Assembly (NCBI GenBank): GCA_028290285.1
Contig: JAQGKD010000072.1
Span: forward strand, 1 to 64,000
Direction of reading: 5' to 3'
Source of the DNA: Hyphomicrobiales bacterium
GTDB taxonomy: Bacteria > Pseudomonadota > Alphaproteobacteria > Rhizobiales > Beijerinckiaceae
Length of the DNA: 64,000 bases
Shown here: positions 39,693-49,140 of the stretch, in pieces
How positions within the stretch are numbered: the first letter of the stretch is position 1
Layout of the letters: every line of letters starts with the position of its first letter
The notes under the pieces: generated by a model
Databases searched by the model: none
Told to the model about the DNA's origin: nothing
The model's input: only the letters and a program-made list of their open reading frames with translations
Position numbers and translations under genes: made by a program

Positions 39693-39708
39693 TTAAGGCA
39701 CCGTTAAC
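39693..39708 (+). promoter_or_regulatory. CtrA-binding box between the Hpt gene and the coiled-coil gene
   Basis: TTAA-GGCACCG-TTAAC is a perfect match to TTAA-N7-TTAAC. It lies 126 bp from the Hpt start and 170 bp before the coiled-coil gene's start. A further GGTTAACG half-site is near 39773. Confidence 0.75.
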
Positions 39709-39877
39709 GACGTTTTTGAATTGGCCACGGCCTAGGTTTCTTCCTCAACTCGTTTTCTATAGATTGACGATTGGTTAACGCACGACCTTCCACCCGAGGC
39801 CGATAGACGGGGTGGAGGACGCGCGAGAGGCCACCGGCGGACCGCCGGTGATGCGGTGAGTTGGAAGAGGCAGGACT

Positions 39878-42800
39878 ATGGCCACACAAACCAAGGCTCA
39901 GGACCCGACAGCGGCGGCGCTCTCGGCCATCGAAGAGGCGCTCAATCTAACCCACGCGCCCGAGCCGGAAGAGATGGAAGTCGAAGCGGAGGCTGAGACG
40001 CCCGTGCCGATGCAGCAGGCCGAGCGTCCTGCTCCGAAGCTTCCAGAAATCAACGAGCGCGAACTGGTGACGCGCCCGCATCAGCGCTTGCCGCAGGACA
40101 ATCGTACGTCGGAAAATCGCGCGGAAGCGCCTGAAGCGCGCATGGCGCCGGTCGCAACTGCGGCGCCTGCCGCGCCTGCCAACGATGACCGCCGCTCCGT
40201 CGGGCAGATCCTGCAGGCGCTTCAGATTCGTCCGAGCCCGATGCCCATCGTTCTCGCCGGCGTCGCGTCAGTGCTCTGGCTGGCTCTCATCGGGGTTTAT
40301 GGATCGAGCCTGCCCTCGCCCGGCCGCGCCGAGCTTGTCGTACTCGTTCTCGCCGCCCTCGGCCCCGTCCTCTTCTTCTTCGTGACGGCCACGCTGATGC
40401 GCCGTTCGCAGGAAATGCGCCTGACCGCCCGCGCCATGACGGAAGTGGCCATGCGGCTTGCCGAGCCTGAGGCCGTGGCGACCGAGCAGGTCGTGACCCT
40501 GTCGCAGGCCATCCGCCGTGAAGTCGCGTCCATGGGCGACGGCATAGAGCGCGCGCTCGCACGCGCCAGCGAACTTGAAACGGTCGTGCGCTCCGAAGTG
40601 TCGAACCTCGAGCGTTCCTACACCGACAACGAGCGCCGCATCCGCTCTCTGATCGATGAATTGTCGTCGGAGCGCGAGGCCATTGTCATCAACGCAGACC
40701 GCGTGCGCCAGGCGATTTCCGGTGCTCACGAGGCCCTGTCGCGCGACCTCGAAGTTGCAAGCACGCAGATTGCCGACCGCGTCGGCGATGCGGGCAGCCG
40801 TGTCAGCGAATTGCTGGGATCGAAGGGTGAAGAGATCAGCCTGACGCTGACGCGCACGGGCGACGATCTGGTCGAGCGCATTTCCGCGCACGGCGGCGAC
40901 ATTGTCGGCCGTCTTGCCGAAACGGGCGAGGATGTCACGTCCAAGCTCACCACCGCGACCGGGCTTGTCACCAGCGCGCTGGGCGAACGGGTCGAGGAAC
41001 TCGACCATCGACTCAAGATGACCGGCGAATCGCTCGTCTCCGATCTCGCGACACGCGGCAACGAAGTCGCCATGCGGATTGACGATACCGGTATCCGGAT
41101 CGCCGAGACCATTTCGTCACGCGGCGAAGACCTCGCGGCCCGGCTCGCGGCGACCGGCGAGAAGATCGACAACACGATCACCGTCTACGGCAGCCAGCTC
41201 GACGAGAAACTCGGCATGACCGGCGACCGCATCTCCAGCCTCATCTCGGAGCGCGCGAACACCGTCTACGATCTCTTCCACACGTCCGGCCACGAACTCG
41301 CCTCGCAGCTCGAAAACCACCATGTCCAGCTGCGCGATCACCTCGAGCGCGAAGCAACCGACCTCACGAACCGCTTCACCAACTCGGCCGAAGACGCCAT
41401 CGCAGCCATCGGCACGCACGGCGACCGCGTCACGGAGCATCTGGCGGAGCGCCTCAACGCCTTTGAGACCACGGTCCTTTCGCAGGGCAGCCGCGTCACC
41501 GACACGCTTGCCGAACGCCTCGCCGACTTCGAGGCGAGCGTCATCGACAATGGCGACCGCATCAGCGGCGAACTGGCCGAGCGTCTGGTCGCCTTCGAGA
41601 CGACCATCGTCACCCACGGCGAAATCCTCACGGGCCAGATCGCCAACCATTCGGATCGCTTCACCAACGACGTCGCCGACCGCCTCAACTCCGTCGAGGC
41701 CGCCTTTACCACGCATGGCGCTGCCTTCCACGACCGGCTCACGGAGCGCACGACAGAAGCAGCGGATCTGCTCGAATCGCGCGTCCGGGAATTTGACGAA
41801 CGCGCCGCTTCCAAGGCGCAGGAAATCGCCCAGTCGCTCGACGGTCTCATCTCCAAGATCGACAACGGCCTGGACGCCCGCGCCAAGGCGCTCAACGAGA
41901 CGCTGGCCCATCGTGCGCTCGAAGTTGCCCAGGTCCTGGGCGACGGTGGCCGCCAGGTGACCCGCGCACTCGACGCCAAGGCTGCCGAGATCGACGAAAT
42001 CCTGCTCAACCGCTCGACCGCCCTCACCGAGACGCTCTCGGCCAAGGCGCAGGAAATCAACGAAACCCTCGGCGGCCGCGCAACCGAAATCGCCGACACT
42101 CTGGACAACCGCATCACCAGCTTCGAGGATCGCGTGGTCGGCCGTCTCGACGCCGTTTCCAGCGAACTCGACAGCCGCGGCCGCGCCGTGGCCGACACGC
42201 TGGGCGCCAAGGTCGCCGAGATCGACGACACGCTTGCCGCCCGCCTGGGCGACATCAACACCACGCTCGAGCGTCACGGCCTCGAACTGTCGACGTCGCT
42301 CGATGAGCGGCTGGAGCAGCTCACGACCCGCCTGCGCGAACGCGGCCAGGACCTGCACGAGACGATCGCCTCGCGTTCGCTCGAACTGCAGCACCTCTTC
42401 GAGACACAGGGCCCGATGCTCATCGAGCTCTTCTCGTCGCGCGGCAGCGAAGTGGTCAACGAACTCGCCAGCGTCGGCGAAGTCGTCACCCATGCCATCG
42501 AGAACCGTGGCTCGGCCATCGTCCAGCATCTCGGCCAGAAGCAGATCGAGCTCACGGCCGCGATCGACCAGTCCTCGGTCGGCCTGCGCAACGCGATTGA
42601 ATACTCGGCCCAGACCTCGGTCGACTCGCTTGTCACCACGAAGAATGCCCTGCGCGCCGAGATCCTCGCGGTTCTCGAACAACTCGGCCAGACCAGCGAC
42701 ATCCTGCAACAGGTCGTCGGCCACGCCGGGGAAAACCTCACGCGGGTCGAGTCTGCCCTCACCGAACGCGTCAAGGACTTCGATACGGCCCTCACCTCGG

Positions 42801-44119
42801 TGTCCAGCCAGGTACTTGCCCTCGAAGGGACTGCGACAAACACGCTGGGAAGCGCCGAGGCCATTGCCAGTCGCCTCGAAGCCTCAAACACAGGCCTTGC
42901 GGCAATCACCACACAGGTGGTCCGCACGCAGAGCGACCTCAACAACGCCCTCGACACGCGTCGTCAATCGCTCGAAAGCGTCCTGGCAGCCGTGTCCACG
43001 AGGACCGAAGACTTCGACAACGTCATGCACTCCTTCTCGGGCCTCATTGAGGAGTCCTTCGTCCGCGCCGAGACCCGCGCCCGCGAGATCGGCACCTACC
43101 TGTCGGACTCGACAGAGTCGGTCGTCGGCATGATCGGTCAACAATACGAAGAGGTCCGTGCGAGCAGCGGCAAGGAACGCGAGCGCACAGCAGCCGCCCT
43201 TCGCGCAGCCTACGAGCAGGCCAATACGGAGATGAACCAGATCTTCGGATCGGCTCTCGAGCGGTTCAAGGCCTCTGCGATCGAGATGCGCGGCGTCTCC
43301 ACCGAGATCCAGCGTGAACTTGAAGCAACCCGCGAAGAACTGCGCCGCGGCGCGGTCGAACTGCCCCGCGAGACGGCGGAGCAAGCCTCGGCCATGCGCC
43401 GTGTCGTTGCCGAGCAGATCAAGGCTCTGAACGAACTCACCGACATCGTCGCACGTTCGGGCCGCGCCTATGACGTCGCCGAACCTGCGGCCGTCACGCG
43501 CCGTCCGGAACCGGCCCGCATCGCAGAACCGATGCGCGCCCCGGAGCCGCGCCAGGAGAGCTTCCGTCAGGCAGAACCCGCGCGGGTCGCAGAGCCCTAT
43601 AGGGCCGAAGCGTTCCGCGCCGAAGAGCCGGCGCCCGTGCGCCGGCCCGCTCAGCCGGCCCCACGTCCGGCTACTCCGCCCGCCGAACGCGGCACGGGCT
43701 GGCTTTCGGACCTGCTCGCCCGCGCGTCTCGCGACGAAACCCCGGAAGCGCCCCGCAACGGTGCTGCCCGCCCTGCCCGCTCCGAGCCTCTCGATACAAT
43801 CTCGCTCGACATCGCACGCATGATCGATCACGACGCCTCGGTCGATCTGTGGGACCGGTACAACCGCGGTGAACGGAATGCCTTCTCCCGCCGCCTCTAC
43901 ACGGCCCAGGGACAGCAGACCTTCGACGAAATCCGCCGCCGCTACCGCAGCGACGCGGAATTCCGCAACACCGTCGATCGCTACACGACCGAGTTCGAGC
44001 GACTGCTCGGCGAAGTCAGCCGGGAAGATCGTGACGGCATGCTGACGAGGACCTACCTGACCTCGGAAACCGGCAAGGTCTACACAATGCTCGCCCACGC
44101 AGCCGGCCGTTTCGACTGA
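39878..44119 (+). CDS. Giant membrane-anchored coiled-coil protein (growth-pole-ring/RgsE-like)
   Basis: A 1413-residue protein. The N-terminal 125 residues are acidic and Pro/Ala-rich. Two transmembrane helices follow (PIVLAGVASVLWLALIGVYG; ELVVLVLAALGPVLFFFVTATLM). From about residue 180 to 1130 there is a long apolipoprotein-like helical repeat region with recurring units such as FEDRVVGRLDAVSSELDSRG and GDRISGELAERLVAFETTIVTHG. The C-terminus has a Pro/Arg/Glu-rich linker and a conserved globular end (IARMIDHDASVDLWDRYNRGERNAFSRRLY; DRYTTEFERLL). This layout resembles the GPR/RgsE proteins that organise unipolar growth in Rhizobiales, though those are longer. The function is inferred. It is followed by a strong terminator. 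Confidence 0.65.
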   Translation: MATQTKAQDPTAAALSAIEEALNLTHAPEPEEMEVEAEAETPVPMQQAERPAPKLPEINERELVTRPHQRLPQDNRTSENRAEAPEARMAPVATAAPAAPANDDRRSVGQILQALQIRPSPMPIVLAGVASVLWLALIGVYGSSLPSPGRAELVVLVLAALGPVLFFFVTATLMRRSQEMRLTARAMTEVAMRLAEPEAVATEQVVTLSQAIRREVASMGDGIERALARASELETVVRSEVSNLERSYTDNERRIRSLIDELSSEREAIVINADRVRQAISGAHEALSRDLEVASTQIADRVGDAGSRVSELLGSKGEEISLTLTRTGDDLVERISAHGGDIVGRLAETGEDVTSKLTTATGLVTSALGERVEELDHRLKMTGESLVSDLATRGNEVAMRIDDTGIRIAETISSRGEDLAARLAATGEKIDNTITVYGSQLDEKLGMTGDRISSLISERANTVYDLFHTSGHELASQLENHHVQLRDHLEREATDLTNRFTNSAEDAIAAIGTHGDRVTEHLAERLNAFETTVLSQGSRVTDTLAERLADFEASVIDNGDRISGELAERLVAFETTIVTHGEILTGQIANHSDRFTNDVADRLNSVEAAFTTHGAAFHDRLTERTTEAADLLESRVREFDERAASKAQEIAQSLDGLISKIDNGLDARAKALNETLAHRALEVAQVLGDGGRQVTRALDAKAAEIDEILLNRSTALTETLSAKAQEINETLGGRATEIADTLDNRITSFEDRVVGRLDAVSSELDSRGRAVADTLGAKVAEIDDTLAARLGDINTTLERHGLELSTSLDERLEQLTTRLRERGQDLHETIASRSLELQHLFETQGPMLIELFSSRGSEVVNELASVGEVVTHAIENRGSAIVQHLGQKQIELTAAIDQSSVGLRNAIEYSAQTSVDSLVTTKNALRAEILAVLEQLGQTSDILQQVVGHAGENLTRVESALTERVKDFDTALTSVSSQVLALEGTATNTLGSAEAIASRLEASNTGLAAITTQVVRTQSDLNNALDTRRQSLESVLAAVSTRTEDFDNVMHSFSGLIEESFVRAETRAREIGTYLSDSTESVVGMIGQQYEEVRASSGKERERTAAALRAAYEQANTEMNQIFGSALERFKASAIEMRGVSTEIQRELEATREELRRGAVELPRETAEQASAMRRVVAEQIKALNELTDIVARSGRAYDVAEPAAVTRRPEPARIAEPMRAPEPRQESFRQAEPARVAEPYRAEAFRAEEPAPVRRPAQPAPRPATPPAERGTGWLSDLLARASRDETPEAPRNGAARPARSEPLDTISLDIARMIDHDASVDLWDRYNRGERNAFSRRLYTAQGQQTFDEIRRRYRSDAEFRNTVDRYTTEFERLLGEVSREDRDGMLTRTYLTSETGKVYTMLAHAAGRFD

Positions 44120-44147
44120 TCGAGCGGCATCACTGCGCAGACAAAAC

Positions 44148-44174
44148 AAAGGCGCGGCTTCGGCCGCGCCTTTT
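44148..44174 (+). terminator. Intrinsic terminator after the coiled-coil gene
   Basis: An 8-bp G+C stem (GGCGCGGC at 44151–44158 with GCCGCGCC at 44163–44170) around a TTCG tetraloop, flanked by AAA and TTTT, 28 bp after the stop codon. Confidence 0.9.
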
Positions 44175-44353
44175 GCGTTCGGTCAGGTTCTTGATAAGAG
44201 GCGCCCAGGCCTGTTGCCGTCTTTGCAAGCCGTGGGCGAAGCAATCCAGCAGGGTCTCGCGCCCCCGGGATTGCCGGCGTCGCTACGGCTCCTCGCTTTG
44301 ATGCGCGAACGGACAGCCGGCCTGTTCTTCGGGAAGAAAGGTGAAGCCGGATC

Positions 44354-44974
44354 TCAGATCCGCGTGCCAGCCCAGGCGACGATCTGGCGCAGGACGTTGT
44401 TCGACGCGGCATCGAGCGCGACCGTGGCCGCGCCGCCATCGGCGGCCGATCCGGGGATCTGGGCGGTGAAGATCTGCGCCGCGGCGATACGGCCCGCAGG
44501 TGTCAGCACCTTGACGGAAAGCTCCACCACGGCCTGGCCGGTAGGGATGTCCATTTCGAAGCGGCGAACCTCCCAGTTCAGGCTGTAGTCCGCCGTAAGG
44601 CCATCGCCGGGGCGACCCACGGACTTCAGCAGCCTCGCATTCTCGAAGGTCTGGATGAGCCGTGTCTGAAGGAGCTTAGGCAGGCGATCTGCCCATTGCG
44701 CGCCAGCGAGGACTGCCACCGCGGACGGCGCGCTGCGCACCACGATCCGGTCCCCGTCGATCGGCGCCGGCGCAGTCGGCTCGTTGACGACGAGCACGCC
44801 CCGTAGCGAGCGCGCCTTGAGGCCGGATGACGGAGCCGAAATATCGAAGGTCGCGAGCGGAGCGCTGCCACATCCCGAGAGCAGCGCGGCTAGCATCAAT
44901 GCGCCAAAGCCCGTAGCAAACCGGCGACCGTGGGTCACCCGGCTTTTCATCTGACGAACAGGCTCATCGAACAC
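44354..44974 (-). CDS. ABC-type transport auxiliary lipoprotein (PqiC-like)
   Basis: A 206-residue predicted lipoprotein: the signal sequence ends in the lipobox LLSGC, so the mature protein begins with an acylated Cys and would sit in the outer membrane. The remaining domain (LRGVLVVNEPTAPAPIDGDRIVVR; ADRLPKLLQTRLIQTFENARLL; TADYSLNWEVRRFEMD) is the ABC-transport auxiliary fold found next to Mla/MCE systems. A GTG at 44974 with GGAG seven bases upstream was chosen. It is the last gene of the MCE operon and probably links the periplasmic MCE protein to the outer membrane. Confidence 0.82.
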   Translation of the reverse strand: MFDEPVRQMKSRVTHGRRFATGFGALMLAALLSGCGSAPLATFDISAPSSGLKARSLRGVLVVNEPTAPAPIDGDRIVVRSAPSAVAVLAGAQWADRLPKLLQTRLIQTFENARLLKSVGRPGDGLTADYSLNWEVRRFEMDIPTGQAVVELSVKVLTPAGRIAAAQIFTAQIPGSAADGGAATVALDAASNNVLRQIVAWAGTRI

Positions 44975-45101
44975 GCTAATACTCCGGGAGAGTCTGATTC
45001 TCGTACGTACGACTGCATCAGAACAGCAGCATGGCAGCCGACGCAAGCTCGGCATGGAGGCTGCACCAGAGCTTTCAAAAGGCTGCGCTTTTTGGGCCAC
45101 G

Positions 45102-46412
45102 TCAGCGACCGCTATATTCCGGAACGGAAGGCTTCGAGCCGAAGATCAACTGCTGAGGGTTCTTGCCCAGCGAGCGCACCGTTCGGTTGATCTCGTCGAG
45201 CGTCTTGCGGCCATCGACCGCCAGCGTCTCATACTGCTTCAGGCCGGGGCCGGTGAAGCGATTGATGCCAGCGGTGATCTCCTTGGTGCGGAGGTCCAGA
45301 TTGTCGGCGAGCTTGCGGATGGCCTTCGCAGCCTCCCCCACATCCGAGAACATACCCTCGGATCCCGGACCGCCCAGGAAGCCCTGCACCGACGCGAGGA
45401 CGCCATCGATCTTGTCGGCGGACGCGTTCAGCTTAGCTGTAAGCTGCGTCGCGTTCTGCATGATCTGATCGGCATTTCCGCGATTTTTGTCGAGGACCGA
45501 GGCAAAGCGATCAAGCGAATCCACGGAGTTGGCGACCTTTTTGGGATCGACTGCCTTGGCAATCTCGCTGGCGCTCGTCAGGATACCGTCGAGCTTGCCG
45601 GTCTGCAGGCCGAGATCGCGCGCCACCTTGGAGGCATCCGCGAGCAGTGCGTTGATGTTCTCCGTGTTCTTGGCCAGCGACGAAGAGAAGTCGTTCACGT
45701 TTCCGACAATACTGCGAACCTTGTCCGGATCGACAGCCGTGACCAGCTTGTCCACATTGCCGGCCAGACCGTCGAGGCGGGTCGCGAGCGGCTTGATGGT
45801 GCGGCCGAGGTCGGCCATGCCGGACATGAAATCCTTGATGCCGCCAGAGTCTTCAGCAAGCGCCTGGGTGAAGACCTGAACATTCTGCACGGTCTTCGTG
45901 ATCGCGTCAGTATTGGTGGTCAGCAGCGCATCCGCCTTGTTCAGCAGACCATCGACCTTCGAGGACAGGTTTTGCACGGTCTCGACGAGATTCTGGAAGT
46001 CGGATCGCTCCGCACGGATCTGCGCCATATCCTTGCCGTCGGCCTTCAACCGTGGCGCATCGGCGGAGCCGCCGGTGAGCGCGATCGAGCCGACGCCCGT
46101 GAGGCCCTGATATTCGAGGCGCGCCCGCGTGTCGGTCTTGACCGGGGTGCGGCGATCAACGTCGATGATGGCGTAGACTTCGCCGGGATCGGGAGCGAAA
46201 TCGATATTGGTGACTTCACCGACCTTGAGGCCGTTGAACAGAACCTGAGAGCCGCGCGTCAGGCCGGAAACCGAGCTGGAGAAAACGATACGATAGCTGT
46301 CGCGCCCCGACTGCTTGCTGGTGCCGGAGAACCAGAAGACGAACATGAAGGCGGCCGCCACCACAGCGAGGGTGAAGGCCCCGATCAGGGCATAATTGGC
46401 TCTCGTCTCCAT
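45102..46412 (-). CDS. MCE/MlaD-family lipid-binding protein
   Basis: A 436-residue protein with a single N-terminal transmembrane helix (YALIGAFTLAVVAAAFMFVFWF) and an MCE domain at about residues 38–125 (RGSQVLFNGLKVGEVTNIDF; GVGSIALTGG). A long helical C-terminal part follows (repeated DKLVTAVDPDKVRSIVGNV-like segments). MCE proteins form periplasmic hexamers that carry lipids between membranes. It sits between the ATPase and the lipoprotein of the same operon. Confidence 0.88.
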   Translation of the reverse strand: METRANYALIGAFTLAVVAAAFMFVFWFSGTSKQSGRDSYRIVFSSSVSGLTRGSQVLFNGLKVGEVTNIDFAPDPGEVYAIIDVDRRTPVKTDTRARLEYQGLTGVGSIALTGGSADAPRLKADGKDMAQIRAERSDFQNLVETVQNLSSKVDGLLNKADALLTTNTDAITKTVQNVQVFTQALAEDSGGIKDFMSGMADLGRTIKPLATRLDGLAGNVDKLVTAVDPDKVRSIVGNVNDFSSSLAKNTENINALLADASKVARDLGLQTGKLDGILTSASEIAKAVDPKKVANSVDSLDRFASVLDKNRGNADQIMQNATQLTAKLNASADKIDGVLASVQGFLGGPGSEGMFSDVGEAAKAIRKLADNLDLRTKEITAGINRFTGPGLKQYETLAVDGRKTLDEINRTVRSLGKNPQQLIFGSKPSVPEYSGR

Positions 46413-46565
46413 TTTGCTTCAATGATCCTGTCAGGTGTCGGACATCGGGTATCTGGCGAAGTTGTCTCAGCGCGTTACAAAAGAATCAACGCTTGCATCA
46501 AGTGCCGGGCGATGCTGACACTTGCAGTCTTTCATGGCGCTTTCAAGGGAAGCTCGCGCCAGGCG

Positions 46566-47411
46566 TTATCCCTTATCTTCTCGCCTAGCGGCGCGCTCGC
46601 CGTGGAAATAGGCGCGGAGCCACGGATGATCCTCGCGCAGGATTTCCTGAACCGTTCCAGCCGCGATCACCTTGCGATCCGCGAGCGCGGCAATGCGGTC
46701 GCAGATCGAGTACAGACTGTCCAGATCGTGCGTTACCATGAAGACGGTCAGGCCCAAGGTCTTCTGCAATGTGCCGATCAGCTGGTCGAACTCCGCCGCG
46801 CCGATAGGGTCGAGACCCGACGTAGGCTCGTCCAGAAAGAGAATTTCGGGATCCAGCGCCAGCGCGCGTGCAAGAGCCGCGCGCTTGATCATGCCACCGG
46901 AAAGCTCTGACGGAAATTTTTCGGCGGCATCGGCATTCAGCCCGACCATCTCGATCTTGAGCAGAGCCAGCTCGTCCATGAGCCCTTGCGAGAGATCGAG
47001 ATATTCGCGCATCGGGACCTGGATGTTCTGCCGCACGTTCAGGCCCGAGAACAGAGCGCCATGCTGGAACAGCACGCCCCAGCGCCGCTCCATCGCCCGG
47101 TGCTGCGCGCGGCTGAGCCCATGCAGGTCCTGCCCGAACACTTCGATCGTGCCGGAACGTTGCTCCACGAGGCCCAGGATCGCGCGCGTGAGCACGGACT
47201 TTCCCGTGCCAGAGCCGCCGACGAAGCCCATGACCTCGCCCTTGCGAACGTCGAGATTGAGCTCCTCCAGTATGACTTTCTCGCCGAAGCCTACCGTCAG
47301 TCCGCGAACCCGGATGATCGGCTCCTGCGCACCCGGCCCTGCCCGGCGTGGCGGCTCGACCTCCACCACACGCGGCACGAGACCGCCGCTGATCTGCTGA
47401 GAATCCGACAT
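46566..47411 (-). CDS. mlaF: Mla-type ABC transporter ATP-binding protein
   Basis: A 281-residue ABC ATPase. Walker A is FVGGSGTGKSVL, the signature motif is LSGGMIKRAALARAL and Walker B is ILFLDEPTSGLDP, with the H-loop in MVTHDLDSL. The order permease–ATPase–MCE–lipoprotein identifies an Mla-like lipid transport system at the inner membrane. It starts 12 bp after the permease stop; the following 153-bp gap before the MCE gene has no gene. Confidence 0.9.
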   Translation of the reverse strand: MSDSQQISGGLVPRVVEVEPPRRAGPGAQEPIIRVRGLTVGFGEKVILEELNLDVRKGEVMGFVGGSGTGKSVLTRAILGLVEQRSGTIEVFGQDLHGLSRAQHRAMERRWGVLFQHGALFSGLNVRQNIQVPMREYLDLSQGLMDELALLKIEMVGLNADAAEKFPSELSGGMIKRAALARALALDPEILFLDEPTSGLDPIGAAEFDQLIGTLQKTLGLTVFMVTHDLDSLYSICDRIAALADRKVIAAGTVQEILREDHPWLRAYFHGERAARREDKG

Positions 47412-47422
47412 GCCGTGGCTCC

Positions 47423-48616
47423 TCAGTACGAGATCGAGGCGAAGAACATGGCGAACAACCCGTCCACCACGATCACCATGAAGATGGATTTCACCACCGA
47501 CGACGTCACCTGCCGACCAAGCGATTCGGCCGAACCCTCGGTGGCCAGCCCTTCCATCGCCGCGATCATCCCGATGACCAGCGCCATGAACGGCGCCTTG
47601 ATGAGGCCGACCAGGAACGTGTTCATCGCAATCGCGCTCTGCAACCGCGACATGAACACCTCGGGGCTGATGCCCCCGTAACCCCAGGCCACCAGCATTC
47701 CACCGAAAATAGCGGCCATGTCGGACAGGAAGGTGAGCAGAGGCAAGCTGATGAGCAGTGCGAGGATGCGGGGCATGACCAGCACGTCCACGGGATCCAG
47801 CCCCATCACGCGCAAGGCATCCACCTCTTCGCGCATCTTCATCGAGCCCAGCTCTGCGGTGATCGCCGAGCCCGAGCGTCCGGCGACCATGATGGACGTC
47901 AGCAGCACAGCCAATTCGCGCAGCACGAGAATGCCGATGAGATCCACCGCGAACGTCGCAGCGCCGAATTTCTGCAACTGGAAAATGCTCTGCTGCGCGA
48001 CGATGGCGCCAACGAGAAAATTGATGAGCGCTATAATCGGCAGCCCGCGGAAGGCGAAGCTATCGACATGGAACACGATGGACGTGGTCCGGAACCGCGC
48101 AGGCCGCACGATCGATTTCGTCAGCGAGGCGATCACCTCGCCCAGGAACGACACCCCGCGGAGCATGTTCTGCCCGAAGCCGATGGTGTTCTTGCCGACA
48201 TCGACCAGCACGTCGATCAGCGCGGAATGGGAGCGCGGCGTCTCGTCGGCGAACACGCGGAAATGCGCTTCGCCCAGCAGGATATTGAACTCGGGCCTGG
48301 CCTGTTCGAAAGTGGCCGTCGTACCGGACTCTTCCAATTCGATGCGACTACGGTCGATCACCCAAGCGCCTGCCGTATCCATCGAGTCGATTTGCGACAG
48401 ATCGATGATGGCATTGCGCATGCCCTTGGCGTCTGTGACGAGCGCCTTGGCCGCGTCCTCCAGCACCTTTGAAGCGCCGATGGTCCAAGCGCCTGTCAGC
48501 GTCAGCCGCAGATCGTCGTCGCTGCGCTCACTTGTAAAAGCCGGATCGGAAACCATGCGTTCAGGCGCCCTCGGCGGCACCGGACGGACAAGAGCCGACG
48601 GCGCACGATGAACCAT
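47423..48616 (-). CDS. mlaE: Mla-type permease MlaE with N-terminal STAS domain
   Basis: A 397-residue protein. Residues about 25–115 form a STAS-like domain (RLTLTGAWTIGASKVLEDAAKAL; IDLSQIDSMDTAGAWVIDRSR), a fusion of an MlaB-like function to the permease. The remainder is a typical MlaE permease (VDLIGILVLRELAVLLTSIMVAGRSGSAITAELGSMKMREEVDALRVMGLDPV) with about five hydrophobic segments. It is the first gene of the lipid transport operon. A start at 48556 (MVSDPAF) is an alternative; neither has a strong ribosome-binding site. Confidence 0.9.
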   Translation of the reverse strand: MVHRAPSALVRPVPPRAPERMVSDPAFTSERSDDDLRLTLTGAWTIGASKVLEDAAKALVTDAKGMRNAIIDLSQIDSMDTAGAWVIDRSRIELEESGTTATFEQARPEFNILLGEAHFRVFADETPRSHSALIDVLVDVGKNTIGFGQNMLRGVSFLGEVIASLTKSIVRPARFRTTSIVFHVDSFAFRGLPIIALINFLVGAIVAQQSIFQLQKFGAATFAVDLIGILVLRELAVLLTSIMVAGRSGSAITAELGSMKMREEVDALRVMGLDPVDVLVMPRILALLISLPLLTFLSDMAAIFGGMLVAWGYGGISPEVFMSRLQSAIAMNTFLVGLIKAPFMALVIGMIAAMEGLATEGSAESLGRQVTSSVVKSIFMVIVVDGLFAMFFASISY

Positions 48617-48673
48617 TCGTTCAGTGTCTTACGTGGACGCAGGCTTTAAGTCGAGTTGGCGCAGGCATATGCT

Positions 48674-49108
48674 TCACGCTTTGCCGGCACCTGTGACATC
48701 GGGCTCACCATCGCCCGCCTTGGCGCGCGTCAACCAAAGCCATCTTGTCCAGGTCAGCTGCTGGGGCTCGCTGTCCCGCCACCATGTCGCGTCCCGCAGG
48801 CGGCCGGTCTGGACATCGAAGTCGAGACTTTCCGGCCCGCCATCGTCGCGATACAGAGCACCGTCGCGGAAGAAATACATGTCCCGCACGCGGCCAGTGT
48901 CGAAATCGTAATATATCGCGGCCGGGCCGTCCTCGCGGTGAAGCCGTCCCTCGCGGTACCAGAGTTCGAATGCCACGGCGCCATCCTGCGTCCGGTGCGT
49001 CACGGCAGCCGGGCCATCCTCGCGGTGCAGGCGATCATCGAGAAGGTAGAGCTCCGTGAAGACCGGACCCTCTTCCTCGATCCGGTATTCCAGCATGGGC
49101 TTGGTCAT
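48674..49108 (-). CDS. Repeat protein with LHREDGPA motifs
   Basis: A 144-residue protein built from three imperfect repeats with a period near 29 residues, seen as RLHREDGPAAVTHR (27–40), RLHREDGPAAIYYD (56–69) and ALYRDDGGPESLDF (84–97), each followed by aromatic strands such as FELWYREG and DMYFFRDG. These resemble MORN-like β-hairpin repeats found in phage and bacterial proteins of unknown role. The start at 49108 (MTKPMLEYR) was chosen as the first ATG of the repeat-bearing frame; a longer frame to 49435 overlaps the next gene. Function is unknown. Confidence 0.65.
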   Translation of the reverse strand: MTKPMLEYRIEEEGPVFTELYLLDDRLHREDGPAAVTHRTQDGAVAFELWYREGRLHREDGPAAIYYDFDTGRVRDMYFFRDGALYRDDGGPESLDFDVQTGRLRDATWWRDSEPQQLTWTRWLWLTRAKAGDGEPDVTGAGKA

Positions 49109-49140
49109 GCGCAGGCTCCGATCCGACGAGGCGGCTCGCC

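Noticed and set aside
45054..46910. A 618-codon plus-strand frame opposite the MCE operon
   Set aside because: It is antisense to the MCE protein, lipoprotein and ATPase genes, which have clear motifs and operon order.
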